Shown here: positions 33,007-42,813 of the stretch, piece after piece | Layout: each line of letters starts with the position of its first letter | How positions within the stretch are numbered: position 1 is the first letter of the stretch | Source: Pseudomonas sp. | GTDB lineage: Bacteria; Pseudomonadota; Gammaproteobacteria; Pseudomonadales; Pseudomonadaceae | Length of the DNA: 49,554 bases | Direction: 5' to 3' | NCBI RefSeq assembly: GCF_017744435.1 | Contig: NZ_JAGIBG010000038.1 | Span: 1 to 49,554, forward strand | The notes under the pieces: model-generated | Databases searched by the model: none | What the model was told of the DNA's origin: nothing | The model's input: only the letters and a program-made list of their open reading frames with translations | Position numbers and translations under genes: made by a program

Positions 33007-33729
33007 ATGAGACTGTCCCGCTTCTTCATCGACGCCCCCCTGAGCCTTGGCGAGCACGACCTGCCCGAAGCCCAGGCCCACTACATCGGCCGTGTCCTGC
33101 GCATGGCCCCCGGCGACGCCGTGCAACTGTTCGATGGCAGTGGCCAGGAATACCTCGGCCAGTTGCTCGAAGTCGGCAAGAAGGCGGTACGCGTCAGCCT
33201 CGACCAGGCCCTCGCCGGCCAGCCCGACTCGCCGCTGCACGTCCACCTGGGCCAGGGCCTGTCCCGCGGCGAGCGCATGGACTGGGCGATCCAGAAGGCC
33301 ACCGAGCTTGGCGCCAACGCAATCACCCCGATCGTCAGCGAACGCTGCGAAGTGCGCCTGAAGGACGAGCGTGCCGACAAGCGCCTGGCCCACTGGCGCC
33401 AGGTGGCGATCAGCGCCTGCGAACAATGCGGCCGCTCGACCCTGCCAGTCATTCATCCACCGGTGACCCTGGCCGAATGGCTCAAGGGCGCCGAAGCCGA
33501 CCTCAAGCTGGTCCTGCACCCGGTCGCCGAGCCATTGACCAGCCATGACAAGCCGGCAACGCTGGCGTTCCTGATCGGCCCGGAAGGTGGCCTGAGCGAG
33601 GCGGAAGTCGAACAGGCCAAGGCTGCGGGCTTCCATGCTGCACGCCTCGGGCCGCGGGTATTGCGTACCGAGACAGCGCCGGTGGTGGCGCTATCGGTAG
33701 CGCAGCAGCTGTGGGGTGATTTTTCGTAA
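33007..33729 (+). CDS. rsmE: 16S rRNA m3U1498 methyltransferase
   Basis: A 240-residue SPOUT-class enzyme that methylates U1498 of 16S rRNA with SAM. The N-terminal PUA-like part (MRLSRFFIDAPLSLGEHDLP) is followed by the SPOUT domain, with the knot motif LIGPEGGLSEAE and LGPRVLRTETA near the C-terminus. The ATG at 33007 is where the family begins; the frame opens upstream through the REP, which is non-coding. Gene neighbours in P. putida also place rsmE after bioA. Confidence 0.95.
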   Translation: MRLSRFFIDAPLSLGEHDLPEAQAHYIGRVLRMAPGDAVQLFDGSGQEYLGQLLEVGKKAVRVSLDQALAGQPDSPLHVHLGQGLSRGERMDWAIQKATELGANAITPIVSERCEVRLKDERADKRLAHWRQVAISACEQCGRSTLPVIHPPVTLAEWLKGAEADLKLVLHPVAEPLTSHDKPATLAFLIGPEGGLSEAEVEQAKAAGFHAARLGPRVLRTETAPVVALSVAQQLWGDFS

Positions 33730-33736
33730 AAAAAAG

Positions 33737-34354
33737 CTAACGCACGTAAAGCGACACCGCCACGAAGTGCATCAGGCTGCCGGCAATCACGAACAGGTGC
33801 CAGATACCATGCCAGTGGCGGAAGCGGCTGTCGAAAGCGAAGAAGATGATGCCCACGGTGTAGAACACGCCGCCGGCCGCCAGCCAGGTGAAGCCGGCGG
33901 TACCAAGGCTGTTCAGCAGTGGCTTGACCGCCACCAGCACGATCCAGCCCATCACCGCATAGATGATGATCGACAGGATGCGCGCCTCCGAGCGCGGCTT
34001 GATCTCCTGCAGCATGCCGATCACCGCCAGCCCCCAGACCACGCCGAACAGGCTCCAGCCCCAGGGCCCGCGCAGGCTGACCAGGCAGAACGGGGTGTAG
34101 CTGCCGGCGATCAACAGGTAGATCGACAAGTGATCGAGCTTGCGCATGATCACCTTCGCCCGCCCGCGGGTGCTGTGGTAAAGGGTGGAAATGCTGTAGA
34201 GCAACAGCAAGGTGCTGCCGTAAATGGAGAAGCTGACGATCTTCCAGGGGTCGCCCTGCAGGCCCGCGACGACAATCAGCCAGATGGCACCGATACAGGC
34301 CAGAACAGCACCGACCAGGTGGGTCCAGGCATTGAAGCGTTCACCGTAGTACAT
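33737..34354 (-). CDS. TrhA/hemolysin III family membrane protein (PAQR)
   Basis: A 205-residue inner-membrane protein with seven TM segments, of the YqfA/TrhA group related to PAQR receptors. Key metal-site motifs are seen: TLYHST near residue 60, KLDHLSIYLLIAGSYTP and C-terminal WHGIWHLFVIAGSLMHF, with the three histidines and the aspartate of the family. The name 'hemolysin III' is historic; the bacterial role is membrane-lipid homeostasis in E. coli. It is convergent with rsmE, with only 7 bases between stops. Confidence 0.9.
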   Translation of the reverse strand: MYYGERFNAWTHLVGAVLACIGAIWLIVVAGLQGDPWKIVSFSIYGSTLLLLYSISTLYHSTRGRAKVIMRKLDHLSIYLLIAGSYTPFCLVSLRGPWGWSLFGVVWGLAVIGMLQEIKPRSEARILSIIIYAVMGWIVLVAVKPLLNSLGTAGFTWLAAGGVFYTVGIIFFAFDSRFRHWHGIWHLFVIAGSLMHFVAVSLYVR

Positions 34355-34413
34355 GCAAACACAGACCTCCCGAAGCGGGCTGGGTTCATGACAGGGTCCA
34401 TTGCTGCCTCATC

Positions 34414-34887
34414 CTACCCAAGGGCAGGTTGCAGTTCAGCGTCACGCACCAATCTTTCCAGGCCGGCCAGGTCCGGCACCCGCGCCACCTGCTCGCCCAC
34501 CTGTACGGCGGCCAGTTCCAGGCTGCCCAGCGGCACATCCACATAATTGAGCTGGTTGTCCAGCTTGCACGAGCGTGGAATGTCCTGCAGCAGCACCGCC
34601 AGGTAGCGCAAGCCGGTATCCCCCAGCGCATTCAGCACCACGATCCGCGCCCGCTCGCCGCACGGCGTCTCACCGCCACAGGCTGCCTCGAAACCGATCA
34701 ACGGCAAATGCTGCTGCCGCCAGTCGATCCACCCCAGGTGCCAGGCCGGATCACCTGGTTCACACTTCAGGTTGCGCTGGCCGATCAGTTCGACCACGGC
34801 GACGTTGGGCAACACCAGGGTGCGGTCGCCCAGCGGCAGCAGCAGGCCGGTCAGGCTGCTGCGTTGCCCTGCAATCAGTTCAAGCAT
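34414..34887 (-). CDS. chpC: CheW-like chemosensory protein ChpC
   Basis: A 157-residue single CheW-domain protein, a scaffold for coupling a receptor to the kinase ChpA. Hydrophobic strands LIAGQRSSLTGLLLPLGDRT, VAVVELIG and GWIDWRQQHLPLIGFEAACG are the CheW barrel pattern. The ATG at 34887 overlaps the end of chpA by 8 bases, so translation is coupled. It is the last gene of the pilGHIJ-chpA operon. Whether it links another receptor, as suggested in P. aeruginosa, is not visible. Confidence 0.85.
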   Translation of the reverse strand: MLELIAGQRSSLTGLLLPLGDRTLVLPNVAVVELIGQRNLKCEPGDPAWHLGWIDWRQQHLPLIGFEAACGGETPCGERARIVVLNALGDTGLRYLAVLLQDIPRSCKLDNQLNYVDVPLGSLELAAVQVGEQVARVPDLAGLERLVRDAELQPALG

Positions 34888-37800
34888 GGGTCTGGCTCCA
34901 GTGGGCGATGCTCTGCAGCAGCACCGATTCCTGATAGGGTTTGCCCAGGTACTCATTGACGCCAATGGCCATGGCACGGTCGCGGTGCTTCTGCCCGGTG
35001 CGCGAGGTAATCATGATGATCGGCAGGTCTTTCAGACGCTCGTCGCGGCGAATGCGGGTGGCCACTTCGAAGCCATCCATGCGCGGCATCTCGATGTCCA
35101 GCAACAGCACGTCCGGGCGGTGCTCTTCCAGCAGGGCCATCGCATCGACCCCATCCTTGGCCGTCATCACGCTCATGCCATGGCGTTCCAGCAAGCGGCT
35201 GGTGACCTTGCGCACGGTGACCGAGTCGTCGACTACCATCACCAGCGTGGCTCGCCGCGGCGCCGGGCCGAACAAGGTGCGTTGCACCCCGCTGCCACCG
35301 GGCAGACGCGCCAGCCGCCGCTGCTGGCCACGCAGCTGGCCCAGCAGGTCGAGGATCAGCACCACCCGGCCATCACCGAGCAAGGTCGCACCCGACAAGC
35401 CCGCCACGGCGGCGAACTGCGGGCCAAGGCTCTTCACCACGATCTCACGGCTCGGCGACAGGCTGTCCACCTGGATGGCGAACGACTGCTCCTGGGAGTG
35501 CAGCAACAACACCGGCAACGGCACGCTCTGCCCCAGCAGCACCGGGCGCGGCAGCCCCTGCAGCAGCTCGCCCAGGTAACGCAAGGCGTACTCGTGGCCG
35601 CCATACACATAACGCGGCGCGTCCAGCTGGTAACAGGCGGCCAGCTCGGCCGGCGGCACGCGCACGATGCCCTCGATGGTGTTGAGCCCAATGGCGTACT
35701 GCTCCTCGCCCAGGTGCACCATCAAGGCCCGATTGATCGACACGGTGAACGGCAGGCGGATTAGGAAGCGCGCACCCTTGCCCTGGGCCGACTCGATGGT
35801 CATCGAACCGCCCAGCTGCTTGACCTCTTCGTGCACCACGTCCATGCCCAGGCCGCGCCCGGAAATCTGGGTGATCTTCTCCGCCGTGGAAAACCCAGGG
35901 CGCAGGATGAACTGCAGGATCTCGTGATCACTCAGTTGCGCCTGCGGGTCCAGCAGGCCGCGCTTGATCGCCTTGCGCCGTACCGCCTCCAGTGGCACGC
36001 CAGCGCCGTCGTCGGTCATCTCGATGACGATGTCGGCGCCCTCATGCAGCAAGTTCAGGTGAATGGTGCCCTGCTCCGGCTTACCCGCGGCGAGGCGTAC
36101 CTCGCGTGCTTCCAGGCCATGGTCGACGGCGTTGCGCAGCATGTGCTCCAGTGGCGCGACCATGCGTTCAAGCACGCTGCGGTCCAACTCGCCCTCGGCG
36201 TTGCCGACCACCAGTTCGACCTGCTTGCCCAGCTCGCTGGCCACCTGACGCACCACCCGTTGCAAGCGCGGTACCAGGCGTTCGAACGGCACCATCAGGG
36301 TCGCGGTCAGGCCCTCCTGCAACTGGCTGTTCACCCGCGCCTGTTGCTGCAGCAGGCTGTAGGCCTCCTGGGTGCGCTGGGTCAGCGTTTCCTTGAGGTC
36401 GAGCAGGTCGGAGGCCGACTCGAACAGCGCCCGCGACAGCTGCTGCAGCTGCGAGTGGCGGTCCATCTCCAGCGGGTCGAAGTCTTCGTAGGCATCCCCC
36501 TCGAACGCCTGCCGACTGCTGATCCGCCCCTGGGTCTCGATGTCCAGGCGCAGCAGCTGGTCGCGCATGCGCTCCAGGGTGGTCTCCATCTCGTTGAGGG
36601 CGAACTGGGCGTCGTTGACCTGCTGTTCGATACGGCCACGAATGATCGAATGCTCACCGGCCAGGTTGCCGAGGTCGTCGAGCAGCTCGGCATCGACCTT
36701 GACCATGTCGCCCGGGGCCCGCTCCGGTGCCGCGGCCGGTACTTCGGCGGGTGCGGTGTCGGCCGGGGCCTTGCCGGCAGCGCTGTCGGTCAGCGCGGCA
36801 CTGCTGAAGTTGCGGATGTAATCGATCAGCGCCGTCGCGGTGTGCAACGGCTGGCCCAGGCGCACGGCGTCGAGCATGTGCGCCAGGCGGTCATGGCAGT
36901 TCTGCAGCAGCGCGAACAGCGGCGCGCTCGGCGGCAGGCGCCCGGCGGCAAGCAGCTCGTAGAGAAATTCCAGTTCATGGGCCAAGTCGCCGATGGCGCC
37001 GATCTCGACCATGCGCGCACCACCTTTGAGGGTGTGCAGGTCACGCAACAGGTTCTCTACCTCGACGCTGTTGCGCGGGTCGGCCTGCCAGCGCGCCAGG
37101 GCGGCGGCGGCGCTTTCGACAATGTCCGAGCTTTCTTCGAGGAAGACCTCCAGCAGCTCCTTGTCGCCCGGGCTGTCGGGTTCGTCATCCTGCTCCAACA
37201 CGCCCGGCAGCGGCGTCACCGCATCAGGGCTTACCAGGCCGGTGGCATCCGGCGCCAGTGCACTGTCCAACAGTTCGCGCAGGGCGTCGACGCAGTCAGG
37301 CCGCGGGCTGAGTTCCTGCCCGGCAGCCACTTCGTCGAGCATGTCCAGCAGGGCTTCATGGGCTTGCTGGGCAACGGCGAAGAAGCGCGGGCTGGCACCC
37401 AGGCTGCCCTCTTCCACGGCGCCATAGAGGTCGAGCAGCGCTTCGCAAACGGCATCCATTTGCCACAGGTCGGCCAGGTGCGCAGCGTGGCCAAGGCTGG
37501 TCAGCTCATCGAGCAAGGTATCCAGCGGTTCGCGCTGACCGGGCTGCTGTTGCCAGCGCGACAGCAACGACTCGGCATCCAGCAGGATGTCCATGGCCTG
37601 GGCCAGGAAACGGGCGATCAACTGCGGGTCGCGCTTGCCAGGGCGGGTGTGCTGAGGCTCGGCATGCAGGCTGGCCAGGCGCAGATCCACCGCTTCGCCG
37701 ACCTGCTCGATCAGCTGGGCCGCGCCCGGGATGGCGGCCAACGGCGTACTACCCAGCTGCGCCAAGCCCTGCAGGAACAGGCCATGTGCTGTTTGCAGCC

Positions 37801-39769
37801 AATGCATCTCCGCGGCTTGCAACGGCAGCTGGTGCCCCCGGTACTCGCGCACCAGGCGGTCGAAGGCGGTGGCCAGCTCGGCGATCGGCATGACGCCGGC
37901 CATGGCAGCGCTACCCTTGAGGGTATGCAAGGCGCGCTGCAGGCTGTCGCTGACTTCGCTGCCCTGGCCGTCGGCGCCCTGCAGAAAGCCTTCCAGGCTG
38001 GCCAGGTGGCCTTGTGCTTCGTTGCGGAAGATATCCAGCAACTGCGGGTCCAGGCCATCGATGTCGGCGCTGACCGGGGTGTCGTTCTCGGCCAGGGCGT
38101 GCAGGTGGCTCGCCAGTTGTTCGATCTCGGTCAATTGCGGCAACTGGCCAGCAGCAAAGTCGGCCAGCAGGTCCGGCAGATGGACGAACACCTGCTGCAG
38201 CGCCACCGCACCCTCCGGGGTCAGGGCGATACGCCCCTCCAGCACCCGGTTGAGCAGGTGCTCAGCGCCCCAGGCCAGCTCGGCCACCGCCTCGGCATGC
38301 ACCATGCGCCCGCTGCCCTTGAGCGTATGCAGGTCGCGGCGCACTTCGATCAGGGCGTCACGCAAGCTGTTGTCGGCGCGCCAGCGCAGCCAGTGGCGCT
38401 CGATTTCCGGCAGCAACTCGCCGGCCTCTTCGAGGAACACCTCACGCAATTCATCATCGATGCCATCGCTACCATCCGGCGCCTGGGACGGGTCCGCATG
38501 GGTGCACTGCACACCCAGCTTCGTCAGGCTGGCACGGGCCATGTCGAGGAACGGTTGAGCATCGGCCAACGGGTCGGCGACGCGCCATTGCAAGTAGCAC
38601 TCGGCGGCACTGAGGGAGTCGGCCAGGTGGGTCAGTTCGTCCGCCGGTGGCTCCACTTCCAAATGCTGCAACCAGCCCAGCACATAGCCTGCGCAGCCGG
38701 CAAACACTTCGGCAGCGGCCGGCAGCATCAGCATCGCCAACGCGCCGCGCACTTGCTGCAACAGCCCCGGCAGTGGCTGCAGGCGCTGGCGCGGCCAGCC
38801 GGACTCCAGGCAATCGCCGATCAGGTCCTTGGCCTGCTGCAGCACAGACAGTGATTCATGCAGCACCAACTGGCGAATCTCGGCCAGGTCGGAACCGGGC
38901 AAGCCGCCCTGCCCGCCTTCCTCCAGTGGCAGGACCATGCCGTTGAGCGTGGCCTCCACATAAAGCAGGGCGCCGGCCACATCCATCAAGACCGCGTCGT
39001 CCGCCGTGCGCTCACCCTGGGCCAATGCCTGCAGCGCCAGCACCTGGTCGATGATCACCCGGCGAGGTTGCTGGAAGCCCAACACTGCCAGGGTGTCGGC
39101 AACATGGCGCAATGGCGCGAGCAGCGCCTCCAGCTCCTCACTGTGTTGGCGGTCGCCGCGCACGAACTGGTCCAGACGCTCCTTGATCCGCATCAGGTCG
39201 TCGCACAGGGCGCTGACCACCGAACGCAGGGCATCACGCCCCGGCCCGGCCTGCATCTGTTCCCGCCAGTTGCCCAGCGACAGGTCGAGGTTGGCCAGGT
39301 CATCGGAACCGGCAAAGCGTTGCGCGGCGCCACTGATCAGGCTGGCCTGAGCCAAGGGCTCGACGCCACGGCAGGCACGCAACTGGTTGAGCAGCGGCAG
39401 CATCACCAGTGGCAGGTCGTGGCGTGCTCCGCGCAACCGCTCCAGATAGGACGGCAATTGCTCCAGGCCACGGAACAACGGCCCCAGACATTCGCCGCGG
39501 GGGCTCACCTGACCCTCGGCCAGGGCCTTGGCCAGCAGTTCCAGCTCTTCGGCCAGGCGTGTTGCACCGCGCAGCTCGAGCATGCGCAGGCAGCCATGCA
39601 CCTGATGCAGGTTATCCACAACGAACGCCAGCATCGACAAGTCATCCGTCTCGCCGGCAAAGCGCTCCAGGGCCTGACGGGCCTGGCTCAGGCAATCGAG
39701 TATGGCGGCCCGGGTCCAGGCCAGGGCCACGGTATCGTGGCGCTCGGGGCTTACGACGGCAGAAGCCAT
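34880..39769 (-). CDS. chpA: Hybrid chemosensory histidine kinase ChpA (pilus Chp system)
   Basis: A 1629-residue CheA-like kinase. Three histidine phosphotransfer domains have the HTLKG motif (His481, His615, His912). Earlier in the chain the Hpt-like segments NLHQVHGCLRML (about residue 55) and LLQQVRGALAML (about 330) lack it. After a linker come the dimer/kinase part with N box HMLRNAVDHGLEAREV (about 1210), DDGAGVP and GRGLGMDVV, a CheW-like domain, and a C-terminal receiver (Asp1558 in LLLDIEMPRMDGF). It is much shorter than P. aeruginosa ChpA (about 2470), with fewer phosphotransfer domains. It should phosphorylate PilG and PilH and affect type IV pili and cAMP signalling; pilJ lies 9 bases upstream. 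Confidence 0.93.
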   Translation of the reverse strand: MASAVVSPERHDTVALAWTRAAILDCLSQARQALERFAGETDDLSMLAFVVDNLHQVHGCLRMLELRGATRLAEELELLAKALAEGQVSPRGECLGPLFRGLEQLPSYLERLRGARHDLPLVMLPLLNQLRACRGVEPLAQASLISGAAQRFAGSDDLANLDLSLGNWREQMQAGPGRDALRSVVSALCDDLMRIKERLDQFVRGDRQHSEELEALLAPLRHVADTLAVLGFQQPRRVIIDQVLALQALAQGERTADDAVLMDVAGALLYVEATLNGMVLPLEEGGQGGLPGSDLAEIRQLVLHESLSVLQQAKDLIGDCLESGWPRQRLQPLPGLLQQVRGALAMLMLPAAAEVFAGCAGYVLGWLQHLEVEPPADELTHLADSLSAAECYLQWRVADPLADAQPFLDMARASLTKLGVQCTHADPSQAPDGSDGIDDELREVFLEEAGELLPEIERHWLRWRADNSLRDALIEVRRDLHTLKGSGRMVHAEAVAELAWGAEHLLNRVLEGRIALTPEGAVALQQVFVHLPDLLADFAAGQLPQLTEIEQLASHLHALAENDTPVSADIDGLDPQLLDIFRNEAQGHLASLEGFLQGADGQGSEVSDSLQRALHTLKGSAAMAGVMPIAELATAFDRLVREYRGHQLPLQAAEMHWLQTAHGLFLQGLAQLGSTPLAAIPGAAQLIEQVGEAVDLRLASLHAEPQHTRPGKRDPQLIARFLAQAMDILLDAESLLSRWQQQPGQREPLDTLLDELTSLGHAAHLADLWQMDAVCEALLDLYGAVEEGSLGASPRFFAVAQQAHEALLDMLDEVAAGQELSPRPDCVDALRELLDSALAPDATGLVSPDAVTPLPGVLEQDDEPDSPGDKELLEVFLEESSDIVESAAAALARWQADPRNSVEVENLLRDLHTLKGGARMVEIGAIGDLAHELEFLYELLAAGRLPPSAPLFALLQNCHDRLAHMLDAVRLGQPLHTATALIDYIRNFSSAALTDSAAGKAPADTAPAEVPAAAPERAPGDMVKVDAELLDDLGNLAGEHSIIRGRIEQQVNDAQFALNEMETTLERMRDQLLRLDIETQGRISSRQAFEGDAYEDFDPLEMDRHSQLQQLSRALFESASDLLDLKETLTQRTQEAYSLLQQQARVNSQLQEGLTATLMVPFERLVPRLQRVVRQVASELGKQVELVVGNAEGELDRSVLERMVAPLEHMLRNAVDHGLEAREVRLAAGKPEQGTIHLNLLHEGADIVIEMTDDGAGVPLEAVRRKAIKRGLLDPQAQLSDHEILQFILRPGFSTAEKITQISGRGLGMDVVHEEVKQLGGSMTIESAQGKGARFLIRLPFTVSINRALMVHLGEEQYAIGLNTIEGIVRVPPAELAACYQLDAPRYVYGGHEYALRYLGELLQGLPRPVLLGQSVPLPVLLLHSQEQSFAIQVDSLSPSREIVVKSLGPQFAAVAGLSGATLLGDGRVVLILDLLGQLRGQQRRLARLPGGSGVQRTLFGPAPRRATLVMVVDDSVTVRKVTSRLLERHGMSVMTAKDGVDAMALLEEHRPDVLLLDIEMPRMDGFEVATRIRRDERLKDLPIIMITSRTGQKHRDRAMAIGVNEYLGKPYQESVLLQSIAHWSQTHA

Positions 39770-39778
39770 GGGTTTTCC

Positions 39779-41839
39779 TCAGCTTCGCTCGGCGGGAGCC
39801 GGCAGGGTGAAACCGGAGACCGAACGGCGCATCTCGCTGGCCATCCGCGCCAGGTGGCGGATGCTGTCGGCGGTGGCGCCGGAGCCGGCGGAAGTCTGCG
39901 CGGTGATCTGCTGGATCACCGCCATGGTGTGGGAAATCTGCCCCGCCGACGAGGTCTGCAACTGGGCTGCATCAGAGATGCTGTGGATCAGTTCGGCTAG
40001 GTTCTGCGAAACGCCTTCGATCTCGGCCAGCGCCACCCCGGCATCCTGGGCCAGGCGCGCACCGCGCACCACCTCGGCGGTGGTCTGCTCCATGGAGATG
40101 ACGGCCTCGTTGGTATCGGCCTGGATGGTCCGCACCAGCGCTTCGATCTGCCGGGTCGCCGAGGATGAACGCTCGGCCAGGCGCTGCACCTCATCGGCGA
40201 CCACGGCAAAGCCGCGACCGGCCTCACCCGCCAGCGAGGCCTGAATCGCCGCATTGAGGGCCAGGATATTGGTCTGGTCGGCAATGTCGTCGATCAGGCT
40301 GACGATGTCGCCGATTTCCTGGGAAGACTCGCCCAGGCGCTTGATTCGCTTGGCGGTATCCTGGATCTGCTCGCGGATGTTGTCCATGCCGTTGATGGTG
40401 TTGTGCACCACCTCGTTACCCTTGTTGGCGATCGCCACCGAGCGCTCGGCGACCTTGGCCGACTCATAGGCATGGGCAGAAACCCGGTCGATCGATTCGA
40501 CCATGTCGCCGACTGCTTCGGACGCCTCGCTGATCTGTTCGGCCTGGTGCTCCGAGGCCTTGGCCAGCTGGCGCGCGGTGTTCTGCGTGTCCTGCACGGC
40601 AGCGGCGACCTGCTCGGCACTGTGGTTGATGGTGGCCACCAGATCGCGCAGTTGGTCGACCGAGTAGTTGATCGAGTCGGCGATGGCGCCGGTGAAGTCT
40701 TCGGTCACCGACACGGTGACGGTCAGGTCGCCTTCGGCCAGCTCTTCGATTTCATCGAGCAGGCGCATGATCGCCTGCTGGTTGCGTTCGTTCTTTTCGG
40801 CCGTTTCATGCAACTGGCGGTGGGTGGTGCGGACCATCACCAGGCCGATCAGGATGATCGAAGCCAGCGCCAGCAGGCCTAGCGCATAACCCCCGACGGT
40901 ATCCAGGGTGCGGCCGCTGGCCAGGTTCTCGAAGCCATTGGCCAGGTGCGAGGCTTCATCGAGCAGGGTCTGCGACAGACTGAAGATGTTGCCGGCCGCT
41001 TCGCGCACGCGGAACAGCTCGGGCGAGGTTTCGAGGATTTCATCGACCGAACCGGCCACGAACTGGAACAGTTCGGCGATTTCCGCCAAGCGCGCGCGGG
41101 CGTCAGCGTCCTCGACACGGGTCACCTGGATGGCCGGGTTGCCACCCAGCATGCCCTCGAGCACCTGACCGAAGCGGCTGGCATCGCGGCCAAAGGCATC
41201 GGCGGCCTGCGCCGCCGTGTCGTCGCCGGCCAGCACGGTGTTGACCGAACCGAGAATGCGCTCGGCCAGCAGCAGCTGACGCTGGGCGACGACCACCTGG
41301 TTGGCCGGAGCACCGCTCTGCAGCAGGATCTCGACCACCTTCTCATACTCGACCTGCAGCTGCGGCACGGTTTCGGCCAGGGTTGCCGCCACCTGGTGCA
41401 ACGACAGCACGGTCTGTTCGCTGGCCAGGATGGTGTCGGTGTTCTTGCGCAGGTTTTCCCAGTCCTGGCGCACCGCCTCCATTTCATCGCGGACCGCAGC
41501 CGGTGCCGCAGGCAGGCCGGTGGACTTGTCGCCTTCGCGCAGGTAGCCCCAGCGCCGCTCGAAATCGTTGCGCGCATCCGACAGCAGCTTGAAGGCCAGG
41601 GCCTTGCCCGCCGCGGCCTCGGTGGCGTTCTTGGCGATGCGCTGGGACAACACCCGCAGCTCGCCGGCGTGGCCGATGTACTGCTTGTCGTGATTGGCCT
41701 GGGTATTGAGGTAAGCGAAGTTGGCGAACAGCAGGATGATCGACAGGATCAGGATCACGAACAGCACGGTGATCTGCACGATGCTGCGCGTGCGTGGGGT
41801 CATGCTGGCGGGGGCGACGGGTGTGGCCGGCTTGTTCAC
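39779..41839 (-). CDS. pilJ: Methyl-accepting chemotaxis protein PilJ
   Basis: A 686-residue inner-membrane chemoreceptor of the pilus Chp system. TM1 about 20-44, periplasmic helical module about 45-315, TM2 about 318-340, HAMP, then the signalling domain whose hairpin tip NILALNAAIQ...EAGRGFAVVADEVQRLAERS lies near residue 520-550. The N-terminal half matches the PilJ-specific sensing repeats, which in P. aeruginosa sense pilin. It is directly followed by chpA with a 9-base gap and preceded by pilI. No methyltransferase (pilK) gene lies in the operon. Confidence 0.95.
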   Translation of the reverse strand: MNKPATPVAPASMTPRTRSIVQITVLFVILILSIILLFANFAYLNTQANHDKQYIGHAGELRVLSQRIAKNATEAAAGKALAFKLLSDARNDFERRWGYLREGDKSTGLPAAPAAVRDEMEAVRQDWENLRKNTDTILASEQTVLSLHQVAATLAETVPQLQVEYEKVVEILLQSGAPANQVVVAQRQLLLAERILGSVNTVLAGDDTAAQAADAFGRDASRFGQVLEGMLGGNPAIQVTRVEDADARARLAEIAELFQFVAGSVDEILETSPELFRVREAAGNIFSLSQTLLDEASHLANGFENLASGRTLDTVGGYALGLLALASIILIGLVMVRTTHRQLHETAEKNERNQQAIMRLLDEIEELAEGDLTVTVSVTEDFTGAIADSINYSVDQLRDLVATINHSAEQVAAAVQDTQNTARQLAKASEHQAEQISEASEAVGDMVESIDRVSAHAYESAKVAERSVAIANKGNEVVHNTINGMDNIREQIQDTAKRIKRLGESSQEIGDIVSLIDDIADQTNILALNAAIQASLAGEAGRGFAVVADEVQRLAERSSSATRQIEALVRTIQADTNEAVISMEQTTAEVVRGARLAQDAGVALAEIEGVSQNLAELIHSISDAAQLQTSSAGQISHTMAVIQQITAQTSAGSGATADSIRHLARMASEMRRSVSGFTLPAPAERS

Positions 41840-41850
41840 GTTTGCAAATC

Positions 41851-42405
41851 CTATAGCGCCACGTCAAGAAAACCCGGCGCCTGGGCCAGGGCGAAGGGGC
41901 TGAAGATCGCCCAGTTGCGTTCCCGCGGGAAGTGCCCCTGCACGAAGCGGGCAGCAGCCCGCAGCAGCGGTTGCGGTGGCGACAGTTCCAGGCTGCTCAG
42001 GGCGAAATGCTGCAGGCCCAGCACCTCGTCGACCAACAGGCCGACGAACAGGTCTTCGTGGTCCAGCACTAGCACCCGCCGCTGCTTGCCTGGCGCAGCA
42101 GGGCCAAGGCCGAAGAAACTGCTTAGGTCCATCACCGGCAACAGCCGGCCGCGCAGATTGGCCACGCCAAACACCCACGGCTGCACGCCAGGCACGCGGC
42201 TGCTGCGCGGTTCGCGCAGCACCTCGGCAACCTCGCCCATGGGCGCGACAAACCACTGCCCGGCGATGCGAAAACCGATGCCGCTCCATTGCTGCAGGCG
42301 GGTGTCCTGCGGCGGCTGGTCGGCCACCAGCAGGCGGCAGCGCCGGTCGATGTCCAGCAACAGCTCGAAGGCGGTCAGCGACGCGCCCTGCGGGCGGGTG
42401 GTCAA
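41851..42405 (-). CDS. pilI: CheW-like protein PilI
   Basis: A 184-residue CheW-domain protein that couples PilJ to ChpA. LLLDIDRRCRLLVADQ, WSGIGFRIAGQWFVAPMGEV and GVANLRGRLLPVMDL match PilI. I place the start at the TTG whose bases 42405-42403 overlap the pilH stop as TTGA, giving 184 residues against about 178 in P. aeruginosa. No ATG fits the conserved N-terminus. The overlap implies coupled translation with pilH. The frame is open far upstream but would run antisense-like through pilH in another frame, with no CheW character. Confidence 0.88.
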   Translation of the reverse strand: MTTRPQGASLTAFELLLDIDRRCRLLVADQPPQDTRLQQWSGIGFRIAGQWFVAPMGEVAEVLREPRSSRVPGVQPWVFGVANLRGRLLPVMDLSSFFGLGPAAPGKQRRVLVLDHEDLFVGLLVDEVLGLQHFALSSLELSPPQPLLRAAARFVQGHFPRERNWAIFSPFALAQAPGFLDVAL

Positions 42406-42767
42406 GCGCCCAGTACTTCTTTGAGCTTGGCGATCAGCGCGTCCTCTTCCACCGGCTTGGTCAGGAAGTCGCGGGCACCCTGGCGTGAGGCCCAGATGCG
42501 GTCGGTTTCCTGGTCCTTGGTGGTCACCACCACCACGGGGATGGCGCTGGTTTCCGGGTCCTTGCTCAGCTGGCGGGTGGCCTGGAAGCCGTTCATGCCG
42601 GGCATGACGATGTCCATCAGCACCGCATCGGGCTTTTCCTGGCGGGCCAGGGCCACGCCGTCGGCACCGTTGTTGGCCTTGAGCACCTGGTGACCGTGCT
42701 TTTCCAGCCATTCGGTCAATCTGTACATCTCTGTCGGCGAGTCGTCGACAATCAGAACGCGGGCCAT
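42402..42767 (-). CDS. pilH: Response regulator PilH
   Basis: A 121-residue stand-alone receiver domain of the Chp system, with acidic pocket (RVLIVDDSPTE), phospho-acceptor Asp52 (VLMDIVMPGMNG) and Lys in FLTKPVEED. In P. aeruginosa PilH opposes PilG and acts on pilus retraction; the same is assumed here. It follows pilG by 46 bases and overlaps pilI by 4 bases. Confidence 0.95.
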   Translation of the reverse strand: MARVLIVDDSPTEMYRLTEWLEKHGHQVLKANNGADGVALARQEKPDAVLMDIVMPGMNGFQATRQLSKDPETSAIPVVVVTTKDQETDRIWASRQGARDFLTKPVEEDALIAKLKEVLGA

Positions 42768-42813
42768 GCTGTTTCCCCATCAGGAAATTGAAGGCCGCGC
42801 CAGCGCGGCGCGG

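Noticed and set aside
35831..38854. Plus-strand open frame of about 1000 codons opposite chpA
   Set aside because: Lies wholly within chpA on the other strand; its composition (many Gln, Arg, His, Val, Leu) is typical of reverse frames in GC-rich genes, with no domain or ribosome site.
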